From the NCBI RefSeq assembly GCF_014649855.1, contig NZ_BMTV01000017.1:71366-129564 (forward strand): a stretch of DNA of 58,199 bases. The letters run 5' to 3'. The notes below the pieces were generated by a model. That model was given only the letters and a program-made list of their open reading frames with translations. It was not told the origin of the DNA and did not search any database. How positions within the stretch are numbered: position 1 is the stretch's first letter; the number at the start of each line of letters is the position of its first letter. This DNA is from Streptomyces roseolus (GTDB lineage Bacteria > Actinomycetota > Actinomycetes > Streptomycetales > Streptomycetaceae). Positions 1-8,564 of this stretch are shown piece by piece. Made by a program: the position numbers and the translations under genes.

Positions 1-51
1 CTGCTGCCGGCGTTGTTCGTCGGAACGGGTTGACGGACAGCGGGTACTCTG

Positions 52-82
52 GAAGGGCTCGGACCGGTGGTCCGGGCCCTTC
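52..82 (+). terminator. Hairpin terminator upstream of rlmN
   Basis: A 14-bp stem (52-65 pairing with 69-82, one G-U wobble) with a 3-nt loop lies 115 bp before the rlmN start. It has no T-run, as is usual for streptomycete terminators. It probably ends transcription from a gene left of the window. The rest of 1-196 shows no convincing gene. Confidence 0.6.
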
Positions 83-196
83 GTCGTCCTCGCCACCGCG
101 GGGACGGTCCAGTGAGGTCGCCCCGGCATCGCCCTGCCGCACTCCCCGCCGACGCGGGACGTCCGACCTCGTTCCTGTATGAGGAGAGACGCCGTC

Positions 197-1309
197 GTGG
201 CCCGTCCGCTGCCCGGAGAACTCACATTCGTCGCCCCGCGCGGAGCCAAGAAGCCGCCGCGGCACCTCGCCGACCTCTCGCCCGCCGAGCGGAAGGAGGC
301 CGTCGCCGCGATCGGCGAGAAGCCCTTCCGCGCCAAGCAGCTGTCGACGCACTACTTCGCCCGCTACGCGCACGACCCCGCCGAGTGGACCGACATCCCG
401 GCCGCCTCGCGGGAGAAGCTGGCCGGGGAGCTGCTGCCCGACCTGATGTCGGTGGTGCGGCACATCTCGTGCGACGACGACACCACCCGCAAGACCCTGT
501 GGCGGCTGCACGACGGCACGCTCGTGGAGTCGGTGCTGATGCGCTACCCGGACCGGGTGACGATGTGCATCTCCTCGCAGGCCGGCTGCGGCATGAACTG
601 CCCGTTCTGCGCGACCGGGCAGGCCGGCCTCGACCGGAACCTGTCGACCGCCGAGATCGTGCACCAGATCGTCGACGGCATGCGCGCGCTGCGCGACGGC
701 GAGGTGCCCGGCGGGCCCGCGCGGCTTTCGAACATCGTCTTCATGGGGATGGGCGAGCCGCTCGCCAACTACAAGCGGGTCGTCGGCGCCATCCGCCGGT
801 TGACCGACCCCGAGCCCGACGGCCTCGGCCTGTCGCAGCGCGGGATCACCGTGTCGACCGTGGGCCTGGTGCCGGCGATGCTGCGCTTCGCCGACGAGGG
901 CTTCAAGTGCCGGCTCGCGGTCTCGCTGCACGCCCCGGACGACGAGCTGCGGGACACGCTGGTGCCGGTGAACACCCGCTGGAAGGTGCGGGAGGTGCTG
1001 GACGCGGCGTGGGAGTACGCCGAGAAGTCCGGACGCCGGGTCTCCATCGAGTACGCCCTCATCCGGGACATCAACGACCAGGCGTGGCGCGGCGACCTGC
1101 TGGGCAAGCTGCTCAAGGGCAAGCGGGTGCACGTCAACCTGATCCCGCTGAACCCGACGCCGGGCTCGAAGTGGACCGCCTCCCGGCCGGAGGACGAGAA
1201 GGCCTTCGTCGAGGCCATCGCCCGGCACGGCGTGCCGGTGACCGTCCGGGACACCCGGGGCCAGGAGATCGACGGCGCCTGTGGACAGCTCGCCGCCGCC
1301 GAACGCTGA
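197..1309 (+). CDS. rlmN: Dual-specificity RNA methyltransferase RlmN
   Basis: This radical-SAM enzyme methylates C2 of A2503 in 23S rRNA and A37 of some tRNAs. The protein has the cysteine cluster CxxxCxxC (C131, C135, C138) that binds the 4Fe-4S cluster, the following TGQAGLDRNL stretch, the MGMGEPL and GITVSTVG segments, and a C-terminal cysteine near residue 362 in the DGACGQ motif that forms the methyl-protein intermediate. I chose GTG 197 (370 aa) because AGGAG at 181-185 is well placed before it. An ATG at 179 in the same frame would overlap that ribosome site. The length fits the family. It stands alone before the thiamine riboswitch. Confidence 0.95.
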   Translation: MARPLPGELTFVAPRGAKKPPRHLADLSPAERKEAVAAIGEKPFRAKQLSTHYFARYAHDPAEWTDIPAASREKLAGELLPDLMSVVRHISCDDDTTRKTLWRLHDGTLVESVLMRYPDRVTMCISSQAGCGMNCPFCATGQAGLDRNLSTAEIVHQIVDGMRALRDGEVPGGPARLSNIVFMGMGEPLANYKRVVGAIRRLTDPEPDGLGLSQRGITVSTVGLVPAMLRFADEGFKCRLAVSLHAPDDELRDTLVPVNTRWKVREVLDAAWEYAEKSGRRVSIEYALIRDINDQAWRGDLLGKLLKGKRVHVNLIPLNPTPGSKWTASRPEDEKAFVEAIARHGVPVTVRDTRGQEIDGACGQLAAAER

Positions 1310-1311
1310 CC

Positions 1312-1340
1312 TTGTACCCTGTGCTCGAACACACCTGCAT
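1312..1340 (+). promoter_or_regulatory. Possible promoter of the thiamine importer operon
   Basis: TTGTAC at 1312-1317 is followed after 17 nt by CTGCAT (1335-1340). Transcription would start about where the TPP aptamer begins. The -10 match is poor, so this is tentative. Confidence 0.3.
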
Positions 1341-1345
1341 ATTCC

Positions 1346-1437
1346 GACAGGGGAGCGCCACAGCGCTGAGAGTGCGGTAACCGTAGACCGCAGACCCTCT
1401 GAACCTCGCCCAGGTCATTCTGGGTAGGAAGTTCGGT
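1346..1437 (+). promoter_or_regulatory. TPP riboswitch (THI element)
   Basis: The conserved thi-box blocks are present in order: GGGGAGC (1350-1356), GCGCTGAGAG (1363-1372), a variable stem, GCAGACCCTCTGAACCT (1390-1406), and GGTCATTCTGGGTAGGAAG (1413-1431). This is the thiamine pyrophosphate aptamer. It lies about 90 nt before a thiamine-type ABC importer, so ligand binding should switch the operon off. A hairpin at 1456-1492 is the likely expression platform. Confidence 0.95.
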
Positions 1438-1455
1438 CGTACCTCGAGCTGTTGC

Positions 1456-1492
1456 GCCCTGCCCGCGTCCGGTCCCCGGCCGCGGGCAGGGC
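1456..1492 (+). terminator. Riboswitch expression-platform hairpin
   Basis: A perfect 12-bp inverted repeat (1456-1467 and 1481-1492) with a 13-nt loop lies between the TPP aptamer and the thiB ribosome site. It could be the terminator controlled by TPP. No T-run follows, so a Rho-dependent or translational mode is also possible. Confidence 0.6.
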
Positions 1493-1528
1493 CGCGTCTC
1501 TTCCTGGTCCCACCCAGGAGGATCACTC

Positions 1529-2617
1529 ATGCACACCAAGAAGGCCGCCGCCGTGGCGCTGGCCGCGGCGCTCGGCGTCACGGGCCTGGCCGCCTGCTCC
1601 ACCGAGTCCGCCCGCGACGCCGCGGGGAAGAGCGGGGAGCCCGCGCCGAAGACCGTGACGCTCGTCAGCCACGACTCCTTCAACGCCTCCAAGGAGGTGC
1701 TGGCGGAGTTCACGAAGCGGACCGGCTTCACCGTGAAGGTGCTGAAGGCCGGCGACGCGGGCGAGGCCGTCAACAAGGAGATCCTGACCAAGGGCTCCCC
1801 GCAGGGCGACGTCTTCTTCGGCGTCGACAACACCCTGCTCTCCCGCGCCGTCGACCACGGCATCTTCGTCGAGTACCAGGCGAAGGGCGCCGACCGGATC
1901 CCGGACACCTTCAAGCTCGACAAGCGGGTCACGCCGATCGACACCGGCGACATCTGCGTCAACTACGACAAGAAGTACTTCGCGGACAAGAAGCTGGCGC
2001 CGCCGCAGACCTTCGACGACCTGGCGAAGCCGGAGTACAAGAACCTGCTCGTGGTGGAGAACCCGGAGCGGTCCTCCCCGGGCCTCGGCTTCCTCCTCGG
2101 CACCGTCGCGAAGTACGGCGACGAGGGCTGGCAGGACTACTGGTCGAAGCTGAAGGCCAACGGCGTGAAGACCGTCGACAGCTGGGAGCTCGCCTACAAC
2201 CAGGAGTTCTCCGGCTCGGCCGGCGGCAAGGAGGCCAAGGGTGACCGGCCGCTGGTCGTCTCCTACGCCTCCAGCCCGCCGGTCGAGGTGCTGTACGCCG
2301 AGCCGCAGCCGAAGGAGGCCCCCACCGGGGTGTCCACCGGCACCTGCTTCCGGCAGATCGAGTTCGCCGGCCTGCTGGACGGGGCGAAGAACCCCGAGGG
2401 CGGCAAGGCGCTGATCGACTTCCTGGTCTCGAAGGCGTTCCAGGACGACATGCCGCTGCAGATGTTCGTGAACCCGGTGGCGGAGGACGCGACCCTGCCG
2501 GAGCTGTTCACGAAGCACGGCGTGGTGATCGAGAAGCCGGAGACGGTGGCGCCGGAGAAGATCGCCGAGAAGCGCGAGGCGTGGATCCAGCAGTGGTCGT
2601 CGCTCGTCCTCAAGTGA
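1529..2617 (+). CDS. thiB: Thiamine ABC transporter substrate-binding lipoprotein
   Basis: This 362-residue extracellular solute-binding lipoprotein has a basic N-terminus, a hydrophobic segment and a lipobox ending in C23 (LAAC). The body (SHDSFNASKEVLAEFTKRTG, then NKEILTKGSPQGDVFFGVDN) is typical of the ThiB/TbpA family of class II periplasmic-type binding proteins. It should deliver thiamine or its phosphates to the ThiPQ channel. A strong AGGAGG lies at 1516-1521. It is first in a three-gene operon behind a TPP riboswitch, which strongly supports the substrate. Its stop codon overlaps the GTG start of the permease gene. Confidence 0.9.
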   Translation: MHTKKAAAVALAAALGVTGLAACSTESARDAAGKSGEPAPKTVTLVSHDSFNASKEVLAEFTKRTGFTVKVLKAGDAGEAVNKEILTKGSPQGDVFFGVDNTLLSRAVDHGIFVEYQAKGADRIPDTFKLDKRVTPIDTGDICVNYDKKYFADKKLAPPQTFDDLAKPEYKNLLVVENPERSSPGLGFLLGTVAKYGDEGWQDYWSKLKANGVKTVDSWELAYNQEFSGSAGGKEAKGDRPLVVSYASSPPVEVLYAEPQPKEAPTGVSTGTCFRQIEFAGLLDGAKNPEGGKALIDFLVSKAFQDDMPLQMFVNPVAEDATLPELFTKHGVVIEKPETVAPEKIAEKREAWIQQWSSLVLK

Positions 2618-4269
2618 GGCGCGACCCGAAGGGGAGCGCGGCGCGGCTGGGGCTGATGGTCCTGCCCGTCGCGTTCTTCGCGGTCTTCTTCGCCTGGCCC
2701 GTCGTGTCGATCGTCGAGCGCGGGCTGCGGCCCGACGGCGTCTGGGACCCCGGGGCGATCGGGGCGACCCTGGGACGCTCCGACATCCTCGGCGTGCTGG
2801 GCTTCACCGTCTGGCAGGCGGCCGCCTCCACCGGGCTCACGCTGCTCGTGGCGCTGCCGGGCGCGTACGTCTTCGCCCGCTTCGACTTCCCCGGGAAGGG
2901 CGTGCTGCGGGCGGTCGTCACCGTGCCGTTCGTGCTGCCCACGGTGCTCGTCGGCACGGCGTTCCTGGCCCTGGTGGGCCGGGGCGGGTTCACCGACGGG
3001 CTGTGGGGGCTGCGGCTCGACACCACGGTGTGGGCGATCCTCCTCGCGCACGTCTTCTTCAACTACGCGGTCGTCGTGCGGACCGTCGGCGGGCTGTGGG
3101 CCCAGCTCGACCCGCGTCAGGAGGAGGCGGCCCGGGTCCTCGGCGCGTCCCGGTGGACGGCGTGGCGGTCGGTGACGCTGCCGGCGCTGGTGCCCGCGGT
3201 GTCGGCGGCGGCGCTGATGGTCTTCCTGTTCACGTTCACGTCGTTCGGCGTCGTGCAGATCCTCGGCGGGGACGCGTACACGACGCTGGAGGCGGAGATC
3301 TACCGGCAGACGGCCCGGCTGCTCGACCTGCGGACCGCGGCCGTGCTGACGCTCGTGCAGTTCGTGGCGGTGGGCGCGATCCTCGCCGTGCACGCGCGGA
3401 CGGTGCGGCGGCGGGAGACCGCGCTGCGCCTGGTGTCCCCGGAGCGGACCGCGCGCCGGCCGCGGGGCGTCGGGCAGTGGGCGCTGCTCGGCGGGGTGCT
3501 GGCCTCGGTGGCGGTGCTGATCCTGCTGCCGCTCGGGGTGCTCGTGGAGCGTTCCTTCGCGACGCCGGAGGGGTACGGGCTCCGCTACTACCGGGCGCTC
3601 GGCTCGCTCGACGAGGCCGGGACGTTCCTGGTGCCGCCGCTGGAGGCGGTCGGGAACTCGCTGCGGTACGCGGTCGCCGCGACCGCGATCGCGGTGGTGA
3701 TCGGCGGGCTCGCGGCGGCGGCGCTCACGAGGCGGGCGGGACGGCTGGTGCGGGGCTTCGACGCGCTGCTGATGCTGCCGCTCGGGGTGTCGGCGGTGAC
3801 CGTCGGCTTCGGGTTCCTCATCACGCTCGACGAGCCGCCGTTCGACCTGCGGGCCAGCTGGATCCTGGTGCCGCTCGCGCAGGCGCTGGTCGGCGTGCCG
3901 TTCGTCGTCCGCACGATGCTGCCGGTGCTGCGGGCGGTGGACCAGCGGCTGCGGGAGGCGGCGGCGGTGCTCGGGGCCTCGCCGTGGCGGGCCTGGCGGG
4001 AGGTGGACCTGCCGCTGGTGCGGCGGGCGCTGCTGATCGCGGCCGGGTTCGCCTTCGCCGTGTCGCTGGGCGAGTTCGGGGCGACCGTCTTCATCGCGCG
4101 GCCCGACAACCCGACGCTGCCGGTCGCGGTGGCGCGGCTGCTCGGCCGGCCGGGCGAGCTCAACTACGGGCAGGCGATGGCCCTGTCGACGATTCTGATG
4201 GTGGTGTGCGCGGTGTCCCTGCTGCTCCTCGAGCGGCTGCGGAGCGACCGGACCACCGGGGAGTTCTGA
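2614..4269 (+). CDS. thiP: Thiamine ABC transporter permease (fused two-domain)
   Basis: This membrane permease of about 551 residues carries two binding-protein-dependent transport domains in one chain, as in ThiP. Each half has an EAA-type cytoplasmic loop: EEAARVLGASRWTAWR in the first half and REAAAVLGASPWRAWR in the second. These dock on the ATPase. About 12 membrane segments are visible. I chose GTG 2614, which overlaps the thiB stop as GTGA, implying translational coupling. An in-frame GTG at 2581 inside thiB would add 11 residues and is less likely. The gene runs directly into the ATPase gene. Confidence 0.9.
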   Translation: MRRDPKGSAARLGLMVLPVAFFAVFFAWPVVSIVERGLRPDGVWDPGAIGATLGRSDILGVLGFTVWQAAASTGLTLLVALPGAYVFARFDFPGKGVLRAVVTVPFVLPTVLVGTAFLALVGRGGFTDGLWGLRLDTTVWAILLAHVFFNYAVVVRTVGGLWAQLDPRQEEAARVLGASRWTAWRSVTLPALVPAVSAAALMVFLFTFTSFGVVQILGGDAYTTLEAEIYRQTARLLDLRTAAVLTLVQFVAVGAILAVHARTVRRRETALRLVSPERTARRPRGVGQWALLGGVLASVAVLILLPLGVLVERSFATPEGYGLRYYRALGSLDEAGTFLVPPLEAVGNSLRYAVAATAIAVVIGGLAAAALTRRAGRLVRGFDALLMLPLGVSAVTVGFGFLITLDEPPFDLRASWILVPLAQALVGVPFVVRTMLPVLRAVDQRLREAAAVLGASPWRAWREVDLPLVRRALLIAAGFAFAVSLGEFGATVFIARPDNPTLPVAVARLLGRPGELNYGQAMALSTILMVVCAVSLLLLERLRSDRTTGEF

Positions 4270-5285
4270 TGCTGACCCTTGAGGGAGCGACGGTACGGTT
4301 CGGGCCGCGGGCGGTCCTCGACGCGGTGGACCTGGAGGTCGCCGACCACGAGATCGTGTGCGTCCTCGGGCCGAGCGGGTCCGGCAAGTCGACGCTGCTG
4401 CGGGCGGTCGCCGGGCTCCAGGCGCTCGACGCGGGCCGGGTGCTGCTCGCGGGCGCCGACCAGGCGGGGGTGCCGACGCACCGGCGCGGGGTGGGCCTGA
4501 TGTTCCAGGACCACCAGCTCTTCCCGCAGCGGGACGTCGCGGGGAACGTCGCCTTCGGGCCCCGGATGCACGGCGTGCCGAAGGAGGAGCGGGCCGCGCG
4601 GGTCGAGGAGCTGCTCGACCTGGTGGGCCTGCCGGGCGCCGGGCGGCGGTCGGTCGCCGCGCTGTCCGGCGGCGAGCAGCAGCGGGTGGCGCTGGCGAGG
4701 GCGCTGGCGCCGAGGCCCCGGCTGCTGATGCTCGACGAACCGCTGGGGCAGCTGGACCGGGGGCTGCGGGAGCGGCTCGTGGTGGAGCTGCGGGCGCTCT
4801 TCGGGCGGCTCGGCACGACGGTCCTCGCCGTCACCCACGACCAGGGCGAGGCGTTCGCGCTCGCGGACCGGGTGGTGGTCATGCGGGACGGGCGGATCGT
4901 GCGGTCGGGCACGCCGGTGGACGTGTGGCGGCGGCCGGGCACGGAGTTCGTCGCCCGCTTCCTCGGTTTCGAGAACGTCGTCCCGGCGACGGTGTCGGGG
5001 GCGGTCGCGGACACCCCGTGGGGCCGGATCCCGGTCCCGGACGGCTCCCCGCAGGGCGAGCGGACGCTGCTGGTCCGCCCGGCGGGCGTCCGCGTGACGG
5101 ACGACGGCCTCTCCTGCCGGGTCGAGTCCCGCACCTTCCGGGGCCATCGCGTCACGGTCGTCCTCCGCCCGGCCGACGGCCCCCCGCTGGAGGCGGAACT
5201 CCCGCTGCGGGAGGTGCCGGAGGTGGACGCGGAGGTGACGGTGGCCTTCGGGGCGGAGGAGGTCGTGGTGCTGGACGGCGCCTGA
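4269..5285 (+). CDS. thiQ: Thiamine-type ABC transporter ATP-binding protein
   Basis: This 338-residue ABC ATPase has a Walker A motif GPSGSGKST at residues 34-42, a Q-loop (MFQDHQLFP), the signature LSGGEQQR, Walker B LLMLDEP and a switch histidine (VTHDQGEA). A C-terminal extension of about 100 residues resembles the TOBE domain of sugar/polyamine-type ATPases, so it is longer than E. coli ThiQ (about 230 aa). The ATG overlaps the permease stop by one base (TGATG). It energises ThiP. Position behind the TPP riboswitch supports thiamine as cargo. Confidence 0.88.
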   Translation: MLTLEGATVRFGPRAVLDAVDLEVADHEIVCVLGPSGSGKSTLLRAVAGLQALDAGRVLLAGADQAGVPTHRRGVGLMFQDHQLFPQRDVAGNVAFGPRMHGVPKEERAARVEELLDLVGLPGAGRRSVAALSGGEQQRVALARALAPRPRLLMLDEPLGQLDRGLRERLVVELRALFGRLGTTVLAVTHDQGEAFALADRVVVMRDGRIVRSGTPVDVWRRPGTEFVARFLGFENVVPATVSGAVADTPWGRIPVPDGSPQGERTLLVRPAGVRVTDDGLSCRVESRTFRGHRVTVVLRPADGPPLEAELPLREVPEVDAEVTVAFGAEEVVVLDGA

Positions 5286-5322
5286 GCCCGGGCGGGTCCT
5301 TCGGTGCGTGCCGGGCCCCGTC

Positions 5323-6453
5323 CTACGCGGCCGCCGGCCGGGCCAGGGCCGCGGGGACCTCGTCGACGGAGTCGACCAGGGCGATCCGGGCGGACATCGG
5401 GCGGCCGGACGCGAGGGTCTCCAGGAGGGGCCAGGCGGGGAGGCGGTCGGTCCAGTGGGCGCGGTCGACGAGGACCATGGGGGTGGGGGCGCCGCGGGAC
5501 CCGTAGTAGTTCGGGGTGGCGTTGTCGAAGATCTCCTGGACGGTGCCGGCGGCGCCGGGGAGGAAGACGACACCGGCGGTGGAGCGGGCCAGGAGACCGT
5601 CCTCGCGCAGGGCGTTGGTGAAGTACTTGGCGATGTGCCCGGCGAAGGCGTTGGGCGGCTCGTGGCCGTAGAACCAGGTGGGGACGCCGACCGAGTCGCC
5701 GCCGTCGGGCAGCAGCGCCCGTACGGCGAAGGCCGCGCGGGCCCACTCGGTGACCGAGGGCGTGAACGACGGGGCCTTCGCGAGGAGGGCGAGGGCGTCG
5801 TCGAGCGCCGGGTCGTCGAAGGGGGCGGTGTACGCGCCGAGGTTCGCCGCCTCCATCGCGCCGGGGCCGCCGCCGGTCGCCACCGTGTACCCGGCGCGGG
5901 CGAGGGTGCGGCCGAGGCGGGCCGCGCCGGCGTACGCCTCGGTGCCCCGGCCCATCGCGTGGCCGCCCATGACGCCGACGACCCGGTGGCCGGCGAGGTG
6001 CTCGTCGAGGGCGTCGCCGACGGCGTCGTCGTGGATCGAGCGGAGCATGGAGGAGAACACGTCGCCGTCGGCGCGGGTGACGCCGAACCAGGCGTAGGAG
6101 CGGGCGTCGGGGGTGGTCTCGTAGCCGCCGGTGCCGGTGACGCCCTCGTACAGCTCGTCCGGGGTGTAGAGCCGGTTGCGGTACGGGTCGAAGGGCAGGT
6201 CGGGGACGGGCGGGAAGACCAGGGCGCCGTCCGCGCGGACCTTGGCGGCGGCCTCCGGTTCCATCGGGCAGCCGAGGAAGGCGGCGGTGGCGGTGGAGGA
6301 GGCGAGGAGCGCGAAGGTGCGGCCGGTGAGGTCGACGGACTGGACGCGGAGGCCGGCCAGGCCGCCGGGCCGGGCGAGCGACGCGTCGAACTCGTCCAGC
6401 GTGTGGATCTCGCGGCCGCTCCTGCGCGGACGCGGCGGTGGGGGCGTCGCCAT
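5323..6453 (-). CDS. LOG-family Rossmann-fold nucleotide-binding protein
   Basis: This 376-residue protein has the two LOG-family signatures: GGGPGAMEAAN in the middle, and PGAAGTVQEIFD toward the C-terminus (the usual form is PGGxGTxxE). LOG proteins include nucleoside-5'-monophosphate phosphoribohydrolases and lysine-decarboxylase-annotated proteins without decarboxylase activity. At 376 aa it is about twice the size of the cytokinin-type LOG enzymes, so its substrate is uncertain. The ATG at 6453 is the only good start. It converges on the thiamine operon and follows the two-gene ABC system on the same strand. Confidence 0.8.
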   Translation of the reverse strand: MATPPPPRPRRSGREIHTLDEFDASLARPGGLAGLRVQSVDLTGRTFALLASSTATAAFLGCPMEPEAAAKVRADGALVFPPVPDLPFDPYRNRLYTPDELYEGVTGTGGYETTPDARSYAWFGVTRADGDVFSSMLRSIHDDAVGDALDEHLAGHRVVGVMGGHAMGRGTEAYAGAARLGRTLARAGYTVATGGGPGAMEAANLGAYTAPFDDPALDDALALLAKAPSFTPSVTEWARAAFAVRALLPDGGDSVGVPTWFYGHEPPNAFAGHIAKYFTNALREDGLLARSTAGVVFLPGAAGTVQEIFDNATPNYYGSRGAPTPMVLVDRAHWTDRLPAWPLLETLASGRPMSARIALVDSVDEVPAALARPAAA

Positions 6454-6505
6454 GGGCCCACGATAGGCGGCCCAGGGCGACGGGGCCCGCTGGGTCTCCG
6501 GGCGG

Positions 6506-7654
6506 TCAGGCCGTCAGCGGCAGGGCGGCGAGTTCGCCGACGAGCCAGGTCAGCGGGAGGAAGACGGCGAGCAGGGCGCCGGCCCGCAGCAGGGCGGCGG
6601 TGCGCAGCACGGACGGCGGGGCGCCGAGCCGGGCGAGGGCCTCGGTGGTGCGGGCGCGGCACTGGCGGGACTCCAGGGCGGCCGTGAGCAGCGTCGCCGT
6701 GGTGCAGGCCAGGACGACGCCGGCGCCGAGGCCGGTGAGCGGTCCGAAGGCGGTGCCGCCGTCCCCGGCCTCGTACACGGTGGCGGCGGCGAGGGTGCCG
6801 GAGAGGACCGCGCAGACCACGCCGAGGGGGCGGCCGATGCGGCCGGCCTCGTCCATGAGGACCCGTCCGGCGAGCAGGCGTACGGCTCCGGGGCGGGCGG
6901 TCTGCAGCAGCCGGCCGCACAGGTGGGCGAGGCCGGGCCCGGCGAGCGCGAGTCCGGCGGCGGTGAGGACCCACCCGGCGAGGACGCCCGCGGGGGAGCC
7001 GTCGAAGCGGCCGGGCAGGGCGACGCCGCCGTCGCCGCCGCGGCCCGCGTACGTCTCCACGGCGAGGCCGACGGCGATGAGCGCCACGCCCCACGGCAGT
7101 CCGTTCGGCACCGGCCGGGCGGCGCCCTCGGGGGCGGGGGCGCCGGCGCGGGGGCGCAGGGCGAGGCCGGCGGCGAGGGCGCCGGCCACCGGGACGACGG
7201 CGAGCAGGGTGAGGGCCCCGGCCAGCGGCAGCGGCTGGTCGGCGGCGAGCAGTCCGGCGGCGGCCCCGTCGAAGGGCAGGCCGGTGAGGTCGCCGCGCAG
7301 GTGGAGGTAGACGAGGAGGGCGACCGACGAGCCGAGGGTGCAGGCGACGGCGGTCGAGGCGGCGGCGATGGCGGTGAGCCGGGCGGGGCCGAGGCCGATC
7401 GAGGAGAGTCCGGGGCGGGGCCGGGTGGCGGGGTCGGTGCGGGCGACGGCGACGGCGAACTGGACGGTGGCGGCGATCGGCAGCGCGCACCAGAGCAGCC
7501 GCAGGGCGGAGGCGGTGGACTGTTCGGGGTGGCCGACGGCGTAGCCGAGGGTGCAGAGCAGCAGGAAGCCCACGCCGGCGGCGGCCGCGGCGACGAGGAG
7601 CCGCCGCAGCTGGACCGGCCAGCGGGAGCCGCGGACTAGACGGAGAGCGAGCAC
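6506..7654 (-). CDS. ABC transporter permease, membrane protein
   Basis: This 382-residue hydrophobic protein has about eight to ten Ala/Leu/Val-rich membrane segments and a short basic N-terminus. I chose GTG 7654, which overlaps the 3' end of the ATPase gene by 19 bp. Longer readings of the frame into the ATPase gene are very Arg/Pro-rich and look like antisense-type artefacts. It resembles streptomycete FtsX/MacB-like permease partners, but I see no clear family motif. Paired with the ATPase it should form a small exporter or lipid/peptide-handling ABC system of unknown cargo. Confidence 0.75.
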   Translation of the reverse strand: MLALRLVRGSRWPVQLRRLLVAAAAAGVGFLLLCTLGYAVGHPEQSTASALRLLWCALPIAATVQFAVAVARTDPATRPRPGLSSIGLGPARLTAIAAASTAVACTLGSSVALLVYLHLRGDLTGLPFDGAAAGLLAADQPLPLAGALTLLAVVPVAGALAAGLALRPRAGAPAPEGAARPVPNGLPWGVALIAVGLAVETYAGRGGDGGVALPGRFDGSPAGVLAGWVLTAAGLALAGPGLAHLCGRLLQTARPGAVRLLAGRVLMDEAGRIGRPLGVVCAVLSGTLAAATVYEAGDGGTAFGPLTGLGAGVVLACTTATLLTAALESRQCRARTTEALARLGAPPSVLRTAALLRAGALLAVFLPLTWLVGELAALPLTA

Positions 7655-8364
7655 GCGGCGACGCCCTCCGCCCCCGTGGCGGGCGGCACGCTGCCCGCCC
7701 GGCGTCCGTCGAGCAGGGTGACCGTGCGGTCGGCGAGCGCCGCGACCTCCGGGTCGTGGGTGGCGAGGAGCACGGTGATGCCGTGCGAGCGGGCGGCGGC
7801 GGTGAGGGTGCGGAGCGCCTGGGTGCCGTCGGCCCGGTGCAGGGCGGCGGTGGGTTCGTCGGCGAAGAGGACCGAGGGGGCGGCGGCGAGCGCGCGGGCG
7901 ATGGCGGCGCGCTGGCGCTGGGAGCGGGTGAGCGCGTGCGGGCGGACGCGGGCGCAGGCGCCGGCGTCGAGGCGGTCGAGCCATTCGCAGGCGGCGGTCC
8001 GGGCGGCCCGGTGGGGGACCCCGCGCAGCAGCAGCGGCAGGGCGGTGTTCTCCCAGGCGGTGAGTTCGGGGACGAGGCCGTCGTCGGGGCCGATCCAGCC
8101 GAAGCGTTCGCGGCGGAGGCGTTCGCGGGCGGCCGCCGGGAGGGTGTGGACGGGGGAGCTGTTGAACCAGACCTCGCCCTGCTGGGCGGCGAGCTCACCG
8201 GAGAGGCAGCGCAGGAGGGTGGTCTTGCCGCTGCCGCGGGGGCCGGTCACGGCGAGGATCTCGCCCTCCCGGACGCCGACGGAGACGCCGCTGAGGGCCT
8301 CCGTGCCGTTCAGGGAGCAGTGCAGGGAACGCGCCCAGAGCACGTCGTTGTCCGGTGGGGCCAT
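7636..8364 (-). CDS. ABC transporter ATP-binding protein
   Basis: This ATPase of about 242 residues has Walker A GPRGSGKTT, Walker B VLFADEPTA and the switch histidine in LLATHDPE, as in LolD/MacB-type ATPases. The signature loop reads LTRSQRQRAAIARAL instead of LSGGQ, an unusual substitution. ATG 8364 is preferred because GAGG sits 8 nt before it; the in-frame GTG at 8373 directly abuts that GAGG. It is the first gene of the pair with the permease and overlaps it by 19 bp. Confidence 0.85.
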   Translation of the reverse strand: MAPPDNDVLWARSLHCSLNGTEALSGVSVGVREGEILAVTGPRGSGKTTLLRCLSGELAAQQGEVWFNSSPVHTLPAAARERLRRERFGWIGPDDGLVPELTAWENTALPLLLRGVPHRAARTAACEWLDRLDAGACARVRPHALTRSQRQRAAIARALAAAPSVLFADEPTAALHRADGTQALRTLTAAARSHGITVLLATHDPEVAALADRTVTLLDGRRAGSVPPATGAEGVAACSLSV

Positions 8365-8398
8365 CGCGTACACCTCGATGTCGGTTCCGATTCTTGCC

Positions 8399-8418
8399 GT
8401 TCCCCCGTCCGGGGGAAC
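8399..8418. repeat. Perfect inverted repeat upstream of the two-gene ABC operon
   Basis: GTTCCCCC and GGGGGAAC (8 bp each) flank a 4-nt spacer. It lies 35 bp before the ATPase start, just upstream of a minus-strand AAGAAT that could be a -10 box. It is either an operator or a small leader hairpin. Confidence 0.45.
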
Positions 8419-8483
8419 GAGGTCCGGGCCTGTCGGTCACTGGGCACCGTAAGTATTCGGATCCGGTTGTACGGACGGCACGC

Positions 8484-8527
8484 GGCCCGGGCCGCCGCCA
8501 TCCACTCGGAGGGCGGCGGCCCGGGCC
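8484..8527 (-). terminator. Strong hairpin terminator after the aminotransferase gene
   Basis: A perfect 16-bp GC stem (8484-8499 with 8512-8527) with a 12-nt loop lies 38 bp past the stop of the minus-strand aminotransferase gene. It insulates the ABC operon from it. Confidence 0.8.
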
Positions 8528-8564
8528 GGAGGTCACGCCGTGAGGGCGGCGTGGCGCTGGGGGT

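Noticed and set aside
67..1380. A 437-codon plus-strand frame overlapping rlmN
   Set aside because: The sequence is a frameshifted Arg/Ala-rich reading of rlmN and overlaps the TPP aptamer.
4164..8198. A 1344-codon minus-strand open frame over thiQ, the LOG gene and the ABC pair
   Set aside because: The translation is almost only Arg, Pro, Ser, Ala and Gly, typical of an antisense frame in very GC-rich DNA. Real genes with clear motifs cover the same interval.
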